Positions 41,694-50,204 of a stretch of 64,000 nt of DNA are shown here, one piece after another. The translations under genes were made by a program, and so were the position numbers. The stretch covers positions 111,439 to 175,438 of the forward strand of contig JAAUZI010000027.1 of NCBI GenBank assembly GCA_014804645.1, in the 5' to 3' direction. The notes under the pieces are model-generated. The model was not told the DNA's origin. It was given only the letters and a program-made list of their open reading frames with translations, and did no database searches. The first letter of the stretch is position 1. Each line of letters opens with the position of its first letter. This stretch comes from Lachnospiraceae bacterium (GTDB lineage: Bacteria > Bacillota > Clostridia > Lachnospirales > Lachnospiraceae).

Positions 41694-43286
41694 ATGCTCT
41701 TTACATCCTATGCCTTTTTAGGCTTTATTGCACTGCTGTTTCTGCTGTATTACCTGATTCCCAGACGCATGCAGTGGGGACTTCTCCTGTTTGCCTCCTA
41801 TCTGTTCTATTTTATCGCGGGACCGTCCTGGCTGTTGTATATCCTGACCACTACGGTGACAACCTATTTTGCCGCCCTCCGGATAGAAGAGACGGGGCAG
41901 CGGCAGAAAGCGTACATAAAGGCCAATAAGGAGCAGCTCTCCGGGGAGGAGAAAAAGGCATACAAGGAGAAAATGAAGGGCAGGCAACGCACATGGATGC
42001 TGGTCTGTCTGCTGCTTAACTTGGGCATTCTGGCAGTGGTCAAATACACCAATTTTGCCATCTCCAATATCAACGGCCTGCTGCGTGTGGCGGGCAGCGC
42101 TACCCAGCTGGATTTCTGGGATATTGCGCTGCCCATGGGCATTTCCTTTTACACCTTCCAGGCCCTGGGATACCTGATTGACGTCTACAGGGGCACGGTG
42201 GCCGCCGAGAAAAATCCCTTCCGGCTGGCACTGTTTGTGTCCTTTTTTCCCCAGTTGATCCAGGGGCCCATCAGCCGTTTCGGCGATCTGGCCCAGAGCC
42301 TGTACGAAGAACATGCCTTTGAGGCAAAGAGGTTTTGCTATGGGCTGGAGAGAATTCTGTGGGGATATTTTAAAAAGCTGGTGATTGCCGACCGGATTTT
42401 GACAGGAGTCAACACTATTATCCGAGATGCGGGAACCTACCGGGGAGCCTATGTGTTCGTGGGTATGCTCTTTTATGCCCTGGAGCTGTATGCGGACTTC
42501 ACCGGGGGCATTGACATCACCATCGGCATTGCCCAGGCGCTGGGAATCACGGTGAAGGAGAACTTCAACCGCCCCTATTTTTCCAAGTCTGTAAAGGAAT
42601 ACTGGCGCAGATGGCATATCACCATGGGAACCTGGTTCACGGACTATATCTTCTACCCCATATCCGTCTGCAAGCCCATGCTGAAACTCTCCAGGTTCGC
42701 AAGGGCGCGCCTGGGGGAGAACATCGGCAAGAGAGTGCCGATCTATCTCTCCTCCTTCGCAGTCTGGTTTGCCACCGGTATCTGGCACGGCGCCAGTTGG
42801 AATTTTATCGTGTGGGGCCTGGGCAACTGGGTCGTCCTCATGATCTCTCAGGAGCTGGAGCCGCTGTATGCCCGTTTTCACAGGCGTTTTGATGTGCAGG
42901 GAAGAGGGTGGTTCAAGCTGTTTCAGGTGCTGCGCACCATTCTGATCATGAGCTGTCTGCGCACCTTTGACTGTTACCGCAATGTGCCCCTGACCTTTCA
43001 GATGTTCGGCACGTTGTTTACGGAATGGAACTGGCATATCCTTTGGGATGGCTCCCTGCTGGCCCTGGGCCTGAGTGTTGTGGACTATGGGATTCTGCTG
43101 GCAGGCCTGATGCTGCTGGTGGCAGTGAGCCTGCTGCAGAGGAAAGGCAGCGTCAGAGACAGTATCGCCGCCAGGCCCTATCCGGTTCGGTTCCTGATCT
43201 GGTATGGACTGTTTTTGATCGTGCTGTTGGCTGGAGCCTACGGCATCGGGTATGACGCCAGCCAGTTTATCTATAATCAGTTTTGA
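41694..43286 (+). CDS. DltB-like MBOAT membrane acyltransferase
   Basis: 530 residues, about 11 membrane helices. MBOAT features include MGISFYTFQALGYLIDVYRG, FFPQLIQGPISRF, NFNRPYFSKSVKEYWRRWHITMGTW and the catalytic His in ATGIWHGASWNFIVWG. It transfers the aminoacyl group from the carrier protein to the outside of the membrane. At 530 residues it is longer than classical DltB (about 400) and closer to alginate-type MBOAT proteins (AlgI), so the acceptor may be a polysaccharide rather than teichoic acid. Six bases after the carrier gene. Confidence 0.9.
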   Translation: MLFTSYAFLGFIALLFLLYYLIPRRMQWGLLLFASYLFYFIAGPSWLLYILTTTVTTYFAALRIEETGQRQKAYIKANKEQLSGEEKKAYKEKMKGRQRTWMLVCLLLNLGILAVVKYTNFAISNINGLLRVAGSATQLDFWDIALPMGISFYTFQALGYLIDVYRGTVAAEKNPFRLALFVSFFPQLIQGPISRFGDLAQSLYEEHAFEAKRFCYGLERILWGYFKKLVIADRILTGVNTIIRDAGTYRGAYVFVGMLFYALELYADFTGGIDITIGIAQALGITVKENFNRPYFSKSVKEYWRRWHITMGTWFTDYIFYPISVCKPMLKLSRFARARLGENIGKRVPIYLSSFAVWFATGIWHGASWNFIVWGLGNWVVLMISQELEPLYARFHRRFDVQGRGWFKLFQVLRTILIMSCLRTFDCYRNVPLTFQMFGTLFTEWNWHILWDGSLLALGLSVVDYGILLAGLMLLVAVSLLQRKGSVRDSIAARPYPVRFLIWYGLFLIVLLAGAYGIGYDASQFIYNQF

Positions 43287-43304
43287 TTTATTCGGATTTG
43301 AGAT

Positions 43305-43317
43305 GCCGCAGAGCGGC
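43305..43317 (+). repeat. Short hairpin before a ribosome site (family C)
   Basis: GCCGC, loop AGA, GCGGC, followed by AGATGGGAG and the GTG at 43332, the same tail as at 15099-15108. Confidence 0.55.
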
Positions 43318-43331
43318 AGATGGGAGATAGT

Positions 43332-44360
43332 GTGAAAAAAGTTTGGAAGTTTGTGGGCAGCGCCGCCATCGTGCTGGTAAGCCTGTGCTTTCTGCAGAGG
43401 CTGCTGATGCCCAAATACGCTGCGGACGTGGTGGAAGGCGCGCTGATAGCGGAGTACTACGCAGAGGAAAAGGATCATGATGTGATCTTCATCGGGGACT
43501 GCGAGGTCTACGAGAATTTCTCCCCGGCGGTGCTGTGGCGGGACTTTGGTATCAACAGTTATATCCGTGGCAGCGCCCAGCAGCTGATCTGGCAGTCCTA
43601 CTATCTGCTGGAGGATACGCTGCGCTATGAGAAACCGCAGGTGGTGATTTTCAATGTGCTGTCCATGCAGTACAACGAGCCACAGCGGGAGGCCTACAAC
43701 CGGATGACGCTGGAGGGTATGAGATGGTCCCGCTCCAAGGTGGACTCCATTCGGGCCTCCATGACAGAGGAGGAGAATTTTCTGGACTATGTCTTTCCCC
43801 TGCTGCGCTATCACTCCAGATGGAGCGAGCTGGGAACGGAGGATGTGGAATATATGTTCAATACCCCCAGGGTTTCCCACAATGGCTACTATATGCGGGT
43901 GGACGTGAAACCGGCGGAGAACGTGCCGGAGGGCAGGATTTTGGCAGATTATCGTTTCGGGGAAAACGCCTGGGATTATCTGAACAAAATAACCGCTCTG
44001 TGCCAGGAGAACGATATCCGGCTAATCCTGGTAAAGGCCCCCAGTCTCTATCCCTACTGGTATGACCAGTGGGAGGAGCAGATTGAGGACTATGCGGCGG
44101 AAAATGATCTGCTGTATATCAATTTCCTGGAGCTTGTCGAGGAGACAGGGCTGGACTTTTCCACGGATACCTACGATGCGGGCTTGCATCTGAACCTGTC
44201 CGGCGCGGAAAAGATCACAGAGTATCTGGGTGAAGTGCTGCGGGAGGAAACGGGTCTGGCGGACCGCCGGGACGAGGAGCGCCTCGCCGGAATATGGGAG
44301 GAAAAGTTGACGGCTTATGAACGGGAAAAAGAGCGGCAGTATGAGAATCTGGCTAAATAA
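43332..44360 (+). CDS. DltD/AlgJ-position SGNH-like membrane protein
   Basis: 342 residues from the GTG at 43332 (GGGAG five bases before); an ATG at 43320 is the alternative. One N-terminal helix (FVGSAAIVLVSLCFLQRLLM) and an outside domain with SGNH-like strands: VIFIGDCEVYENFSP in the GDS position (Cys for Ser), VVIFNVLSMQYN and DAGLHLNLSGAEKITEYL with Asp-x-x-His. It is the last gene of the dlt-like set, in the place of DltD, which passes the acyl group to the final acceptor. Cys in place of Ser may still form a covalent intermediate. Confidence 0.78.
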   Translation: MKKVWKFVGSAAIVLVSLCFLQRLLMPKYAADVVEGALIAEYYAEEKDHDVIFIGDCEVYENFSPAVLWRDFGINSYIRGSAQQLIWQSYYLLEDTLRYEKPQVVIFNVLSMQYNEPQREAYNRMTLEGMRWSRSKVDSIRASMTEEENFLDYVFPLLRYHSRWSELGTEDVEYMFNTPRVSHNGYYMRVDVKPAENVPEGRILADYRFGENAWDYLNKITALCQENDIRLILVKAPSLYPYWYDQWEEQIEDYAAENDLLYINFLELVEETGLDFSTDTYDAGLHLNLSGAEKITEYLGEVLREETGLADRRDEERLAGIWEEKLTAYEREKERQYENLAK

Positions 44361-44399
44361 AAAATATTGAATTGCAAATCAAATTTATGGAGGCAGTGA

Positions 44400-45098
44400 A
44401 TGAGCGATATAGTAAAGATTTCAGATCACTTCTGGATTTTTGAGGAAAATGGCGTCCGCTCCTTTTTATTTGAGGGGGACAAAAGAGCTATGCTGATTGA
44501 TACAGGATTTGGCACGCTGCAGATTCGGGAATTGGCTGAAGGACTGACGGATTTACCCATATTTTTAGTGAACACCCACACCGATAAAGACCACACGGGA
44601 CGCAATGCAGACTTTAAACCTGTATATATGCATCCGGCAGAGATGGATCACTATAAAAACGCACTGCCGAAGGACTGTTGTATGGAGGATGTGTGCCCGC
44701 TGTGGGAAGGCGATATTATTGATTTGGGATACTGGAAGTTTGAAGTGATTTTAACGCCAGGGCATACGCCCGGGAGCATTATGCTGTTGGAGCGTGAAAA
44801 GCGTATGCTCATTTCGGGTGACTCGATTCAGAATGGAGATATTTTTATGTTTGGGGCGGGACGCAATATGCAGGCGTTTCAGAACAGTCTCAAAAAAATG
44901 ATAGCTATGGCAGATGCATTTGATTCCATTTGGCCATCCCATGGGAGTTATCCGCTGACAGCAGATATTATTCCGGGGATTTTAAAGGGAGCGCAGGACA
45001 TGCTGGCAGGAAAATTGCCGGATCAGGATCCGCCCCGGCCTATGCCATGCAGGAAATATGTCTGTGATGTGGCGGCTTTTCTGTACCAGTTTGATTGA
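44400..45098 (+). CDS. MBL-fold metallo-hydrolase
   Basis: 232 residues. Metal ligands in NTHTDKDHTG (H-x-H-x-D-H), TPGHTPGS and a distal PSHG. Short glyoxalase-II-like proteins of this type cut thioesters, lactones or phosphoesters; the substrate is not predictable. Gene is 39 bases after the SGNH gene and just before a lipoprotein gene, probably transcribed with both. Codon use is somewhat more AT-rich than in neighbouring genes, hinting at a separate origin. Confidence 0.85.
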   Translation: MSDIVKISDHFWIFEENGVRSFLFEGDKRAMLIDTGFGTLQIRELAEGLTDLPIFLVNTHTDKDHTGRNADFKPVYMHPAEMDHYKNALPKDCCMEDVCPLWEGDIIDLGYWKFEVILTPGHTPGSIMLLEREKRMLISGDSIQNGDIFMFGAGRNMQAFQNSLKKMIAMADAFDSIWPSHGSYPLTADIIPGILKGAQDMLAGKLPDQDPPRPMPCRKYVCDVAAFLYQFD

Positions 45099-45115
45099 GT
45101 TAGGAGGAGAAGGAT

Positions 45116-45697
45116 ATGTATAAAAGAATATTGGCAGCATTTATGGCGCTCAGTCTGCTGGCATTGGCGGGATGCGGGGACAGTGAAAAGGTGATCAGCG
45201 GGAATGTGGTGAATGTGACTACCGGCAGCAGAGCCGAGGAATCGACCATGCAGCAGGAGAGCGTTCAGGCTCCGGAACAGCAGACGGAGACAGTCATATC
45301 CAAAGGTTATGTGTTCGTGGCAGGCGGCGTGACGGTGGAGGTGGATGCGGATATGGCCCCCATCCTACAGGCATTGGGTGAACCGTCATCCTACTTTGAG
45401 GCCGCCAGCTGTGCGTTCGAGGGCCTCGATAAGATATACACCTACAGCAGCTTTGAGATCGACACCTACCCCGCACAGGACAAAGATCTGGTGTCCGCAG
45501 TGATTTTGAAAGACGATTCCGTGACCACTGCCGAGGGTATATGCATCGGTGATTCCTTGGAGAAACTGCAGGAGACATACGGAGAAGGCGCTCAGGAGAG
45601 TGGGATGCTGGTATATGAAAAGGACGACATGAAACTGTGTTTTATCCTGCAGGACGACAGCATTATCTCCATCGAGTACAGGTCAACGGCGCTGTAG
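45116..45697 (+). CDS. Small lipoprotein, unknown
   Basis: 193 residues after AGGAGGAGAAGG. Signal peptide with lipobox LALAGC, a Ser/Gln/Glu-rich linker, and a globular domain of about 125 residues (GYVFVAGGVTVEVDADM ... LCFILQDDSIISIEYRS). The repeated beta pattern and GDSLEKLQETYG segment are common in Lachnospiraceae lipoproteins, but I know no function. Exported and lipid-anchored. Confidence 0.8.
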   Translation: MYKRILAAFMALSLLALAGCGDSEKVISGNVVNVTTGSRAEESTMQQESVQAPEQQTETVISKGYVFVAGGVTVEVDADMAPILQALGEPSSYFEAASCAFEGLDKIYTYSSFEIDTYPAQDKDLVSAVILKDDSVTTAEGICIGDSLEKLQETYGEGAQESGMLVYEKDDMKLCFILQDDSIISIEYRSTAL

Positions 45698-45826
45698 GAG
45701 ACCGGTGAAAATAGTACTGTAAAAATGGAAAAAACTGTGTTATAATACCTCTAACAGTGCTGGCCGGGCGGTATGACACATGTACGCAATGGCAGAGCAC
45801 TATAGAGAATTGGAGGAGGATATGCA

Positions 45827-47548
45827 ATGAGCTATATGGACGAGTATCGGTTCTGGCTGGAGGACGACTATTTCGACCAGGACACCAAGAAGGAACTGGA
45901 GGCCATCAGTGGAAACGAGACGGAGATCGAGGACCGTTTCTACAGGGAGCTGGAGTTTGGTACCGGCGGATTACGTGGGGTTATCGGCGCAGGTACGAAC
46001 CGTATGAACATTTATACCGTGAGAAAGGCCACACAGGGCCTGGCTAACTATATCATCAAGCAGGGCGCACAGAAAAAGGGTGTAGCCATCGCCTACGATT
46101 CCCGTTTCATGTCCCCTGATTTTGCGGACGAGGCTGCATTGTGTCTGGCAGCCAACGGCATCAAGGCCTATGTGTTTGAGTCCCTGCGTCCCACACCGGA
46201 GCTGTCCTTCGCGCTGCGCACCCTGGGATGTACCTCAGGTATCGTGGTGACGGCCAGCCACAATCCCCCGGAGTACAACGGCTACAAGGTGTACTGGGAG
46301 GACGGCGCACAGATCACCGCTCCCAAGGATAAGGAGATTATCGGTGAGGTGCAGGCTATCAAGGATTATCATACTGTGAAGACCATGGGCAAAGCCGAGG
46401 CGGAGGCTGCGGGCCTGTATCAGACCATCGGCAAAGAGATCGACGACGCCTACATGGTGGAATTGAAAAAGCAGATCATCCATCCGGAGATCATCAAGGA
46501 AGTGGCGGATGATATCAAGATTGTATACACTCCTCTGTGCGGCACCGGCAATCTGCCCGTGAGAAGAGTGTTGTCCGAGCTGGGCTTTAAGAATGTGTAT
46601 GTGGTTCCTGAGCAAGAGAATCCCGATCCCAAGTTTACCACATTGGATTACCCCAATCCCGAGGACCCCAAGGCGTTTACCTATGCGCTGCGTCTGGCAA
46701 AGGAGAAGGATGCGGATATCGTGCTGGCTACGGACCCGGATGCAGACCGTCTGGGCGTGTACGCAAAAGATGCCAAGACCGGCGAGTATGTGGCGTTCAC
46801 TGGCAATATGTCCGGTATGCTGATCGCCGAGTATATTCTGCGGGAGAGGACAGCAAGCGGCACTATGCCTGAGAATCCGGCCATGGTGACCACCATCGTG
46901 ACCACCAATATGACCTTCCCCATCACCGAGAGCTACAATGTGAAACTCATCGAGGTGCTGACTGGATTTAAGTTTATCGGAGAGCAGATCAAGCTGTTTG
47001 AGCAGACAGGCTCCAACAACTATGTGTTCGGCCTGGAGGAGAGCTACGGCTGTCTGGCCGGAACCCACGCCAGAGACAAGGACGCCTGCGTGGCCGTAAT
47101 GTGCCTGTGCGAGGTGGCCGCCTACTGCAAGAAACATGGCATGACTCTGTGGGATATGATGCTGCAGATGTACGAGAAGTATGGCTATTTCAAGGAGACT
47201 CAGTACACCATCACGATGAAGGGTGTCAGCGGCGCCAAGGAGATTGCCGCCCTGATGGATAAGCTGCGCACCAATCCGCCCAAGACCATCGGTGACGCCA
47301 AAGTGCTGAAATTCCGCGACTATCAGGAGAACAAGATCATTGACATGGAGACCGGAGCCGTGTCGGAGACCGGCCTGCCCAAGTCCAATGTGCTGTATTT
47401 TGAACTGCCGAACAACTGCTGGTGCTGCGCAAGACCTTCCGGCACAGAGCCGAAAATCAAGTTCTATATGGGCGTTGTGGGCAACAGCCTAGAGGATGCC
47501 CAGGCCAGAGTGGAGAAATTGACAGAGGATTTGAAAGCAATCTTATAA
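45827..47548 (+). CDS. Phosphoglucomutase/phosphomannomutase family enzyme
   Basis: 573 residues, the size of PgcA-type alpha-phosphoglucomutases. FGTGGLRGVIGAGTNRMN at the N-terminus, the phosphoserine loop VTASHNPPEYNGYKVYW, metal loop ATDPDADRLGV, sugar loop GLEESYG and phosphate loop RPSGTEPKIKFYM. It converts glucose-6-phosphate to glucose-1-phosphate, the substrate of RmlA. A -10-like TATAAT (45741-45746) without a good -35 lies upstream. Confidence 0.93.
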   Translation: MSYMDEYRFWLEDDYFDQDTKKELEAISGNETEIEDRFYRELEFGTGGLRGVIGAGTNRMNIYTVRKATQGLANYIIKQGAQKKGVAIAYDSRFMSPDFADEAALCLAANGIKAYVFESLRPTPELSFALRTLGCTSGIVVTASHNPPEYNGYKVYWEDGAQITAPKDKEIIGEVQAIKDYHTVKTMGKAEAEAAGLYQTIGKEIDDAYMVELKKQIIHPEIIKEVADDIKIVYTPLCGTGNLPVRRVLSELGFKNVYVVPEQENPDPKFTTLDYPNPEDPKAFTYALRLAKEKDADIVLATDPDADRLGVYAKDAKTGEYVAFTGNMSGMLIAEYILRERTASGTMPENPAMVTTIVTTNMTFPITESYNVKLIEVLTGFKFIGEQIKLFEQTGSNNYVFGLEESYGCLAGTHARDKDACVAVMCLCEVAAYCKKHGMTLWDMMLQMYEKYGYFKETQYTITMKGVSGAKEIAALMDKLRTNPPKTIGDAKVLKFRDYQENKIIDMETGAVSETGLPKSNVLYFELPNNCWCCARPSGTEPKIKFYMGVVGNSLEDAQARVEKLTEDLKAIL

Positions 47549-47633
47549 AGCATATTCCTTTTTCAGGAGCCGCCCCGCAAGGGGCGACTTCTGTGTTTCA
47601 ACGGCTGTGTGCGGAGAGGGAATCTGGGGAACA

Positions 47634-47669
47634 CTAAACAGCAATCCCGGGAATATGCGGAACTCTAAA
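47634..47669 (+). repeat. Detached 3' arm of a family A repeat
   Basis: AACAGCAATCCCGGGAATAT then GCGGAACTCTAAAC: a collapsed copy keeping the ends of family A, next to full copy 3. The same doublet layout occurs at 7923-8059. Confidence 0.7.
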
Positions 47670-47670
47670 C

Positions 47671-47780
47671 AGCATATTCCCGGAAAGCGCACTGAAACAT
47701 ATCGGGACGCCTTGACGGCCAGATATGTTTCACCGGCCATGTGTGATTGTAGGGAATATGCGGAACTCTAATTACGAAGG
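47671..47780 (+). repeat. Family A palindromic element, copy 3
   Basis: Outer stem GCATATTCCC / GGGAATATGC, inner stem TGAAACATATC / GATATGTTTCA, apical GGGACGCCTTGACGGCC. Both stems carry paired differences from copies 1, 2 and 4. Ends in the ribosome region ACGAAGGGAAT before the ATG at 47792. Confidence 0.85.
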
Positions 47781-47791
47781 GAATAAAATAT

Positions 47792-49186
47792 ATGGGCAAA
47801 TTAAGTATCCATAATCTGCGAAAAACCATATCGTATCTGAAACGCAACGGGCTGCGGGAGACACTGATTACAATCCGAGAACATTTGCCTCAGTCTCCGC
47901 GGAAGGCGTATGCCTATGTTCCCGTGGCGGAGCAGGAGCTGGAACGGCAGCGCCGGCAGAACTGGGAGGAACCGGTGACTTTCAGCATAGTGGTTCCCGC
48001 CTACCATACGCCGGAGCGCTATTTTCGGGAGCTGATTGAGTCCGTTCTGGGGCAGACGTATCCTCACTGGCAGCTGGTGATTGGGGACGCAGGGGAGGAT
48101 AATACCCTGGGGGAGCTGGCGGCCTCCTACAGCGATGATCGTATCTGCTATAACCGTCTTTCCGGCAACCGCAGCATTGCGGACAATACCAACGAGACAC
48201 TGCAGTGGGCCACGGGGGACTATGTGGCTCTGCTGGACCATGACGATATGCTGACGCCGGATGCTCTGTATGAGATGGCGGCGGCGATAGCGCGTGGAAA
48301 GCGTGACGGCAGTTTGCCCGAAATGCTGTACTCGGACGAAGATAAATGTGATGAGGACGCAAAGGAGTTTTATGAACCCAATCTCAAGCCGGATTTTAAC
48401 CTGGACCTGCTGCTGACCAACAATTATATCTGCCACCTGTTGGTGATGGAGACCGGTTTGATAAAGCAGCTGGGATTCCGGGCGGAGTATGACGGCGCCC
48501 AGGACCATGATCTGGTGCTGCGGGCGGCGGCCGGTCTCTGGCGCACTCCCGGGGCCATTCTGCATATTCCCAGGGTACTGTACCACTGGCGCTGCCACAG
48601 CGCCTCCACGGCGGCCAACCCGGAGAGCAAGCTCTATGCCTATGAGGCGGGAGTGAAAGCCTCCCAGGACTTCGTGGACAGTCGAGGCTGGAGAGCTAAG
48701 GTGTCCATGACCCAGCACATGGGATTTTCTCGGACAGAATACGATCCGCCGATTTTAGAGCAGCGGCGGGAGATAGGCGCTCTGGGCGGCAGAGTGCTGG
48801 GCAAGGCCCGCAGGATCGCGGGGGGCATGATGGATGAGACAGGAGAGGTGCAGCATCTGGGGCTGAAGGACGGCTACAGCGGCTATCTGAACCGGGCCAT
48901 ACTGGTGCAGCAAGCCCAGGCCCTGGATCTGCGCTGTCTGAAACTGAGTGAGCAGTGCCGGGAGCTGTTCTCTCAGATCGTCGGGCTGGAATATGAGGAA
49001 GACGAAAACACCGGTATGTACCGCTGGCAGAGTCTGCCGCCTGACAGCGACTATGCGGGCATGGGCCTGAAACTGAGCCGGGCCTTGAGGGAGGCCGGGT
49101 ATATTCTGCTCTGGGACCCCCAGCTGGTGTGCGATATGCAGGAACGAGGAAACCATGAAAATAACAGTGATAATTCCCAACTATAA
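47792..49186 (+). CDS. Glycosyltransferase family 2 with worn second domain
   Basis: 464 residues. Domain 1 (about 55-290) has VTFSIVVPAYHTPERYFREL, LVIGDAGEDNT and YVALLDHDDMLTPDALYEM, closely like domain 1 of the dual GT2 protein at 29055. The C-terminal 150 residues keep pieces of a second GT2 domain (GALGGRVL, LGLKDGYSGYLNRA) but lack its nucleotide-binding start and DXD, so it looks like a dual enzyme that lost part of domain 2. The last 32 bases overlap the next GT2 gene, which could supply the missing activity. A family A element lies upstream. Confidence 0.82.
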   Translation: MGKLSIHNLRKTISYLKRNGLRETLITIREHLPQSPRKAYAYVPVAEQELERQRRQNWEEPVTFSIVVPAYHTPERYFRELIESVLGQTYPHWQLVIGDAGEDNTLGELAASYSDDRICYNRLSGNRSIADNTNETLQWATGDYVALLDHDDMLTPDALYEMAAAIARGKRDGSLPEMLYSDEDKCDEDAKEFYEPNLKPDFNLDLLLTNNYICHLLVMETGLIKQLGFRAEYDGAQDHDLVLRAAAGLWRTPGAILHIPRVLYHWRCHSASTAANPESKLYAYEAGVKASQDFVDSRGWRAKVSMTQHMGFSRTEYDPPILEQRREIGALGGRVLGKARRIAGGMMDETGEVQHLGLKDGYSGYLNRAILVQQAQALDLRCLKLSEQCRELFSQIVGLEYEEDENTGMYRWQSLPPDSDYAGMGLKLSRALREAGYILLWDPQLVCDMQERGNHENNSDNSQL

Positions 49187-50129
49187 GGGGAAAGACTATA
49201 TACGGCCCTGCCTTGACAGTCTGCGGGAGCAGCAGACGGCCCCTCCACTCTTTAAGACTCTGGTTGTGGACAACGGTTCCGCGGACGGCGTTCCGGAGAT
49301 TGTGCGGCGGGAGTATCCTGAGGTAAATATTCTGGAACTTTCCGAGAACACCGGGTTCTGCCATGCCGTCAACGTGGGAATCCGGGCGGCGGACACTCCC
49401 TATGTGCTGCTGATGAACAACGACACCATAGTGAAACCGGGCTTTGTCGCAGCGCTGCTTGAGCGCATGGAATCCGATTCACGCATTTTTTCCGTCAGCC
49501 CCATGATGCTGAATATGCAGGACGAGTCCCGCATTGACGATGCGGGGGACCGCTACAATGCTCTGGGCTGGGCTTTTGCCCGGGGCAAGGGACAGCTCGC
49601 CCGGCGCTATCAGAAGCCGGTTCACATTTTTGCGGCTTGCGGCGGCGCTTCCCTGTACCGCCGCGAGGCTGTGCTGGCTCTGGGAGGCTTTGACGAGAAC
49701 CATTTTGCGTATCTGGAGGACATAGACATCGGCTATCGCGCCAGAATACACGGCTGGCGTAATGTGTACGAGCCCCGTGCTATGGTGCTGCATGCGGGGA
49801 GCGCTGCCTCAGGCTCCCGCTACAATGCCTTTAAGGTAAAGCTCTCCTCCGCCAACAATGCGTATATGATCGGCAAAAATATGCCGCTCTTTCAACTTTT
49901 CCTGAATTTTCCTTTCCTTTTTATTGGCTTTTGTATAAAAACTGCCTTTTTTGCAAAGAAAAAAATGGGTATGCTATATGTGAAAGGATACGCGGAAGGG
50001 ATCGCCAGATGCTTTGGCAGTGCGGGGAAAGAGCATAAAGTGCGTTTCAAATGGCGCAATCTATGGAATTACTGCTGTATTCAGGGGACACTCTGGCTGG
50101 ATCTGGTCCGAATCTTCATAAAATCTTAA
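49155..50129 (+). CDS. Glycosyltransferase family 2 (WbbL/rhamnosyltransferase-like)
   Basis: 324 residues, beginning inside the preceding gene (ATG at 49155 after ACGAGGAAACC). MKITVIIPNYKGKDYIRPCLDSL, TLVVDNGSADG, ENTGFCHAVNVGI, LMNNDTIVKPGF (DXD equivalent), ACGGASLYRREAV and YLEDIDIGYRARIHGW are those of WbbL-type transferases. The C-terminal 60 residues are hydrophobic and basic and may attach to the membrane. With rmlABC present, rhamnose is a reasonable donor, but this is inference. Confidence 0.85.
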   Translation: MKITVIIPNYKGKDYIRPCLDSLREQQTAPPLFKTLVVDNGSADGVPEIVRREYPEVNILELSENTGFCHAVNVGIRAADTPYVLLMNNDTIVKPGFVAALLERMESDSRIFSVSPMMLNMQDESRIDDAGDRYNALGWAFARGKGQLARRYQKPVHIFAACGGASLYRREAVLALGGFDENHFAYLEDIDIGYRARIHGWRNVYEPRAMVLHAGSAASGSRYNAFKVKLSSANNAYMIGKNMPLFQLFLNFPFLFIGFCIKTAFFAKKKMGMLYVKGYAEGIARCFGSAGKEHKVRFKWRNLWNYCCIQGTLWLDLVRIFIKS

Positions 50130-50130
50130 G

Positions 50131-50159
50131 TTGTTTCTGCGTCGGGATTCATGTAGAAT
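50131..50159 (+). promoter_or_regulatory. Promoter of the initiating glycosyltransferase gene
   Basis: TTGTTT (50131-50136), 17-base spacer, TAGAAT (50154-50159), two bases after the upstream stop codon and 45 bases before the ATG at 50205. Confidence 0.65.
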
Positions 50160-50204
50160 AAAGTAAGATCAGAGAGACTTGAGGGCCTGACGGAGTGATG
50201 CCGT

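Noticed and set aside
41718..43880. Very long minus-strand open frame (720 codons) opposite the MBOAT and SGNH genes
   Set aside because: Its sequence is His/Gln/Pro-rich without motifs, as expected for the antisense of GC-biased codons; the + strand genes are clear families.
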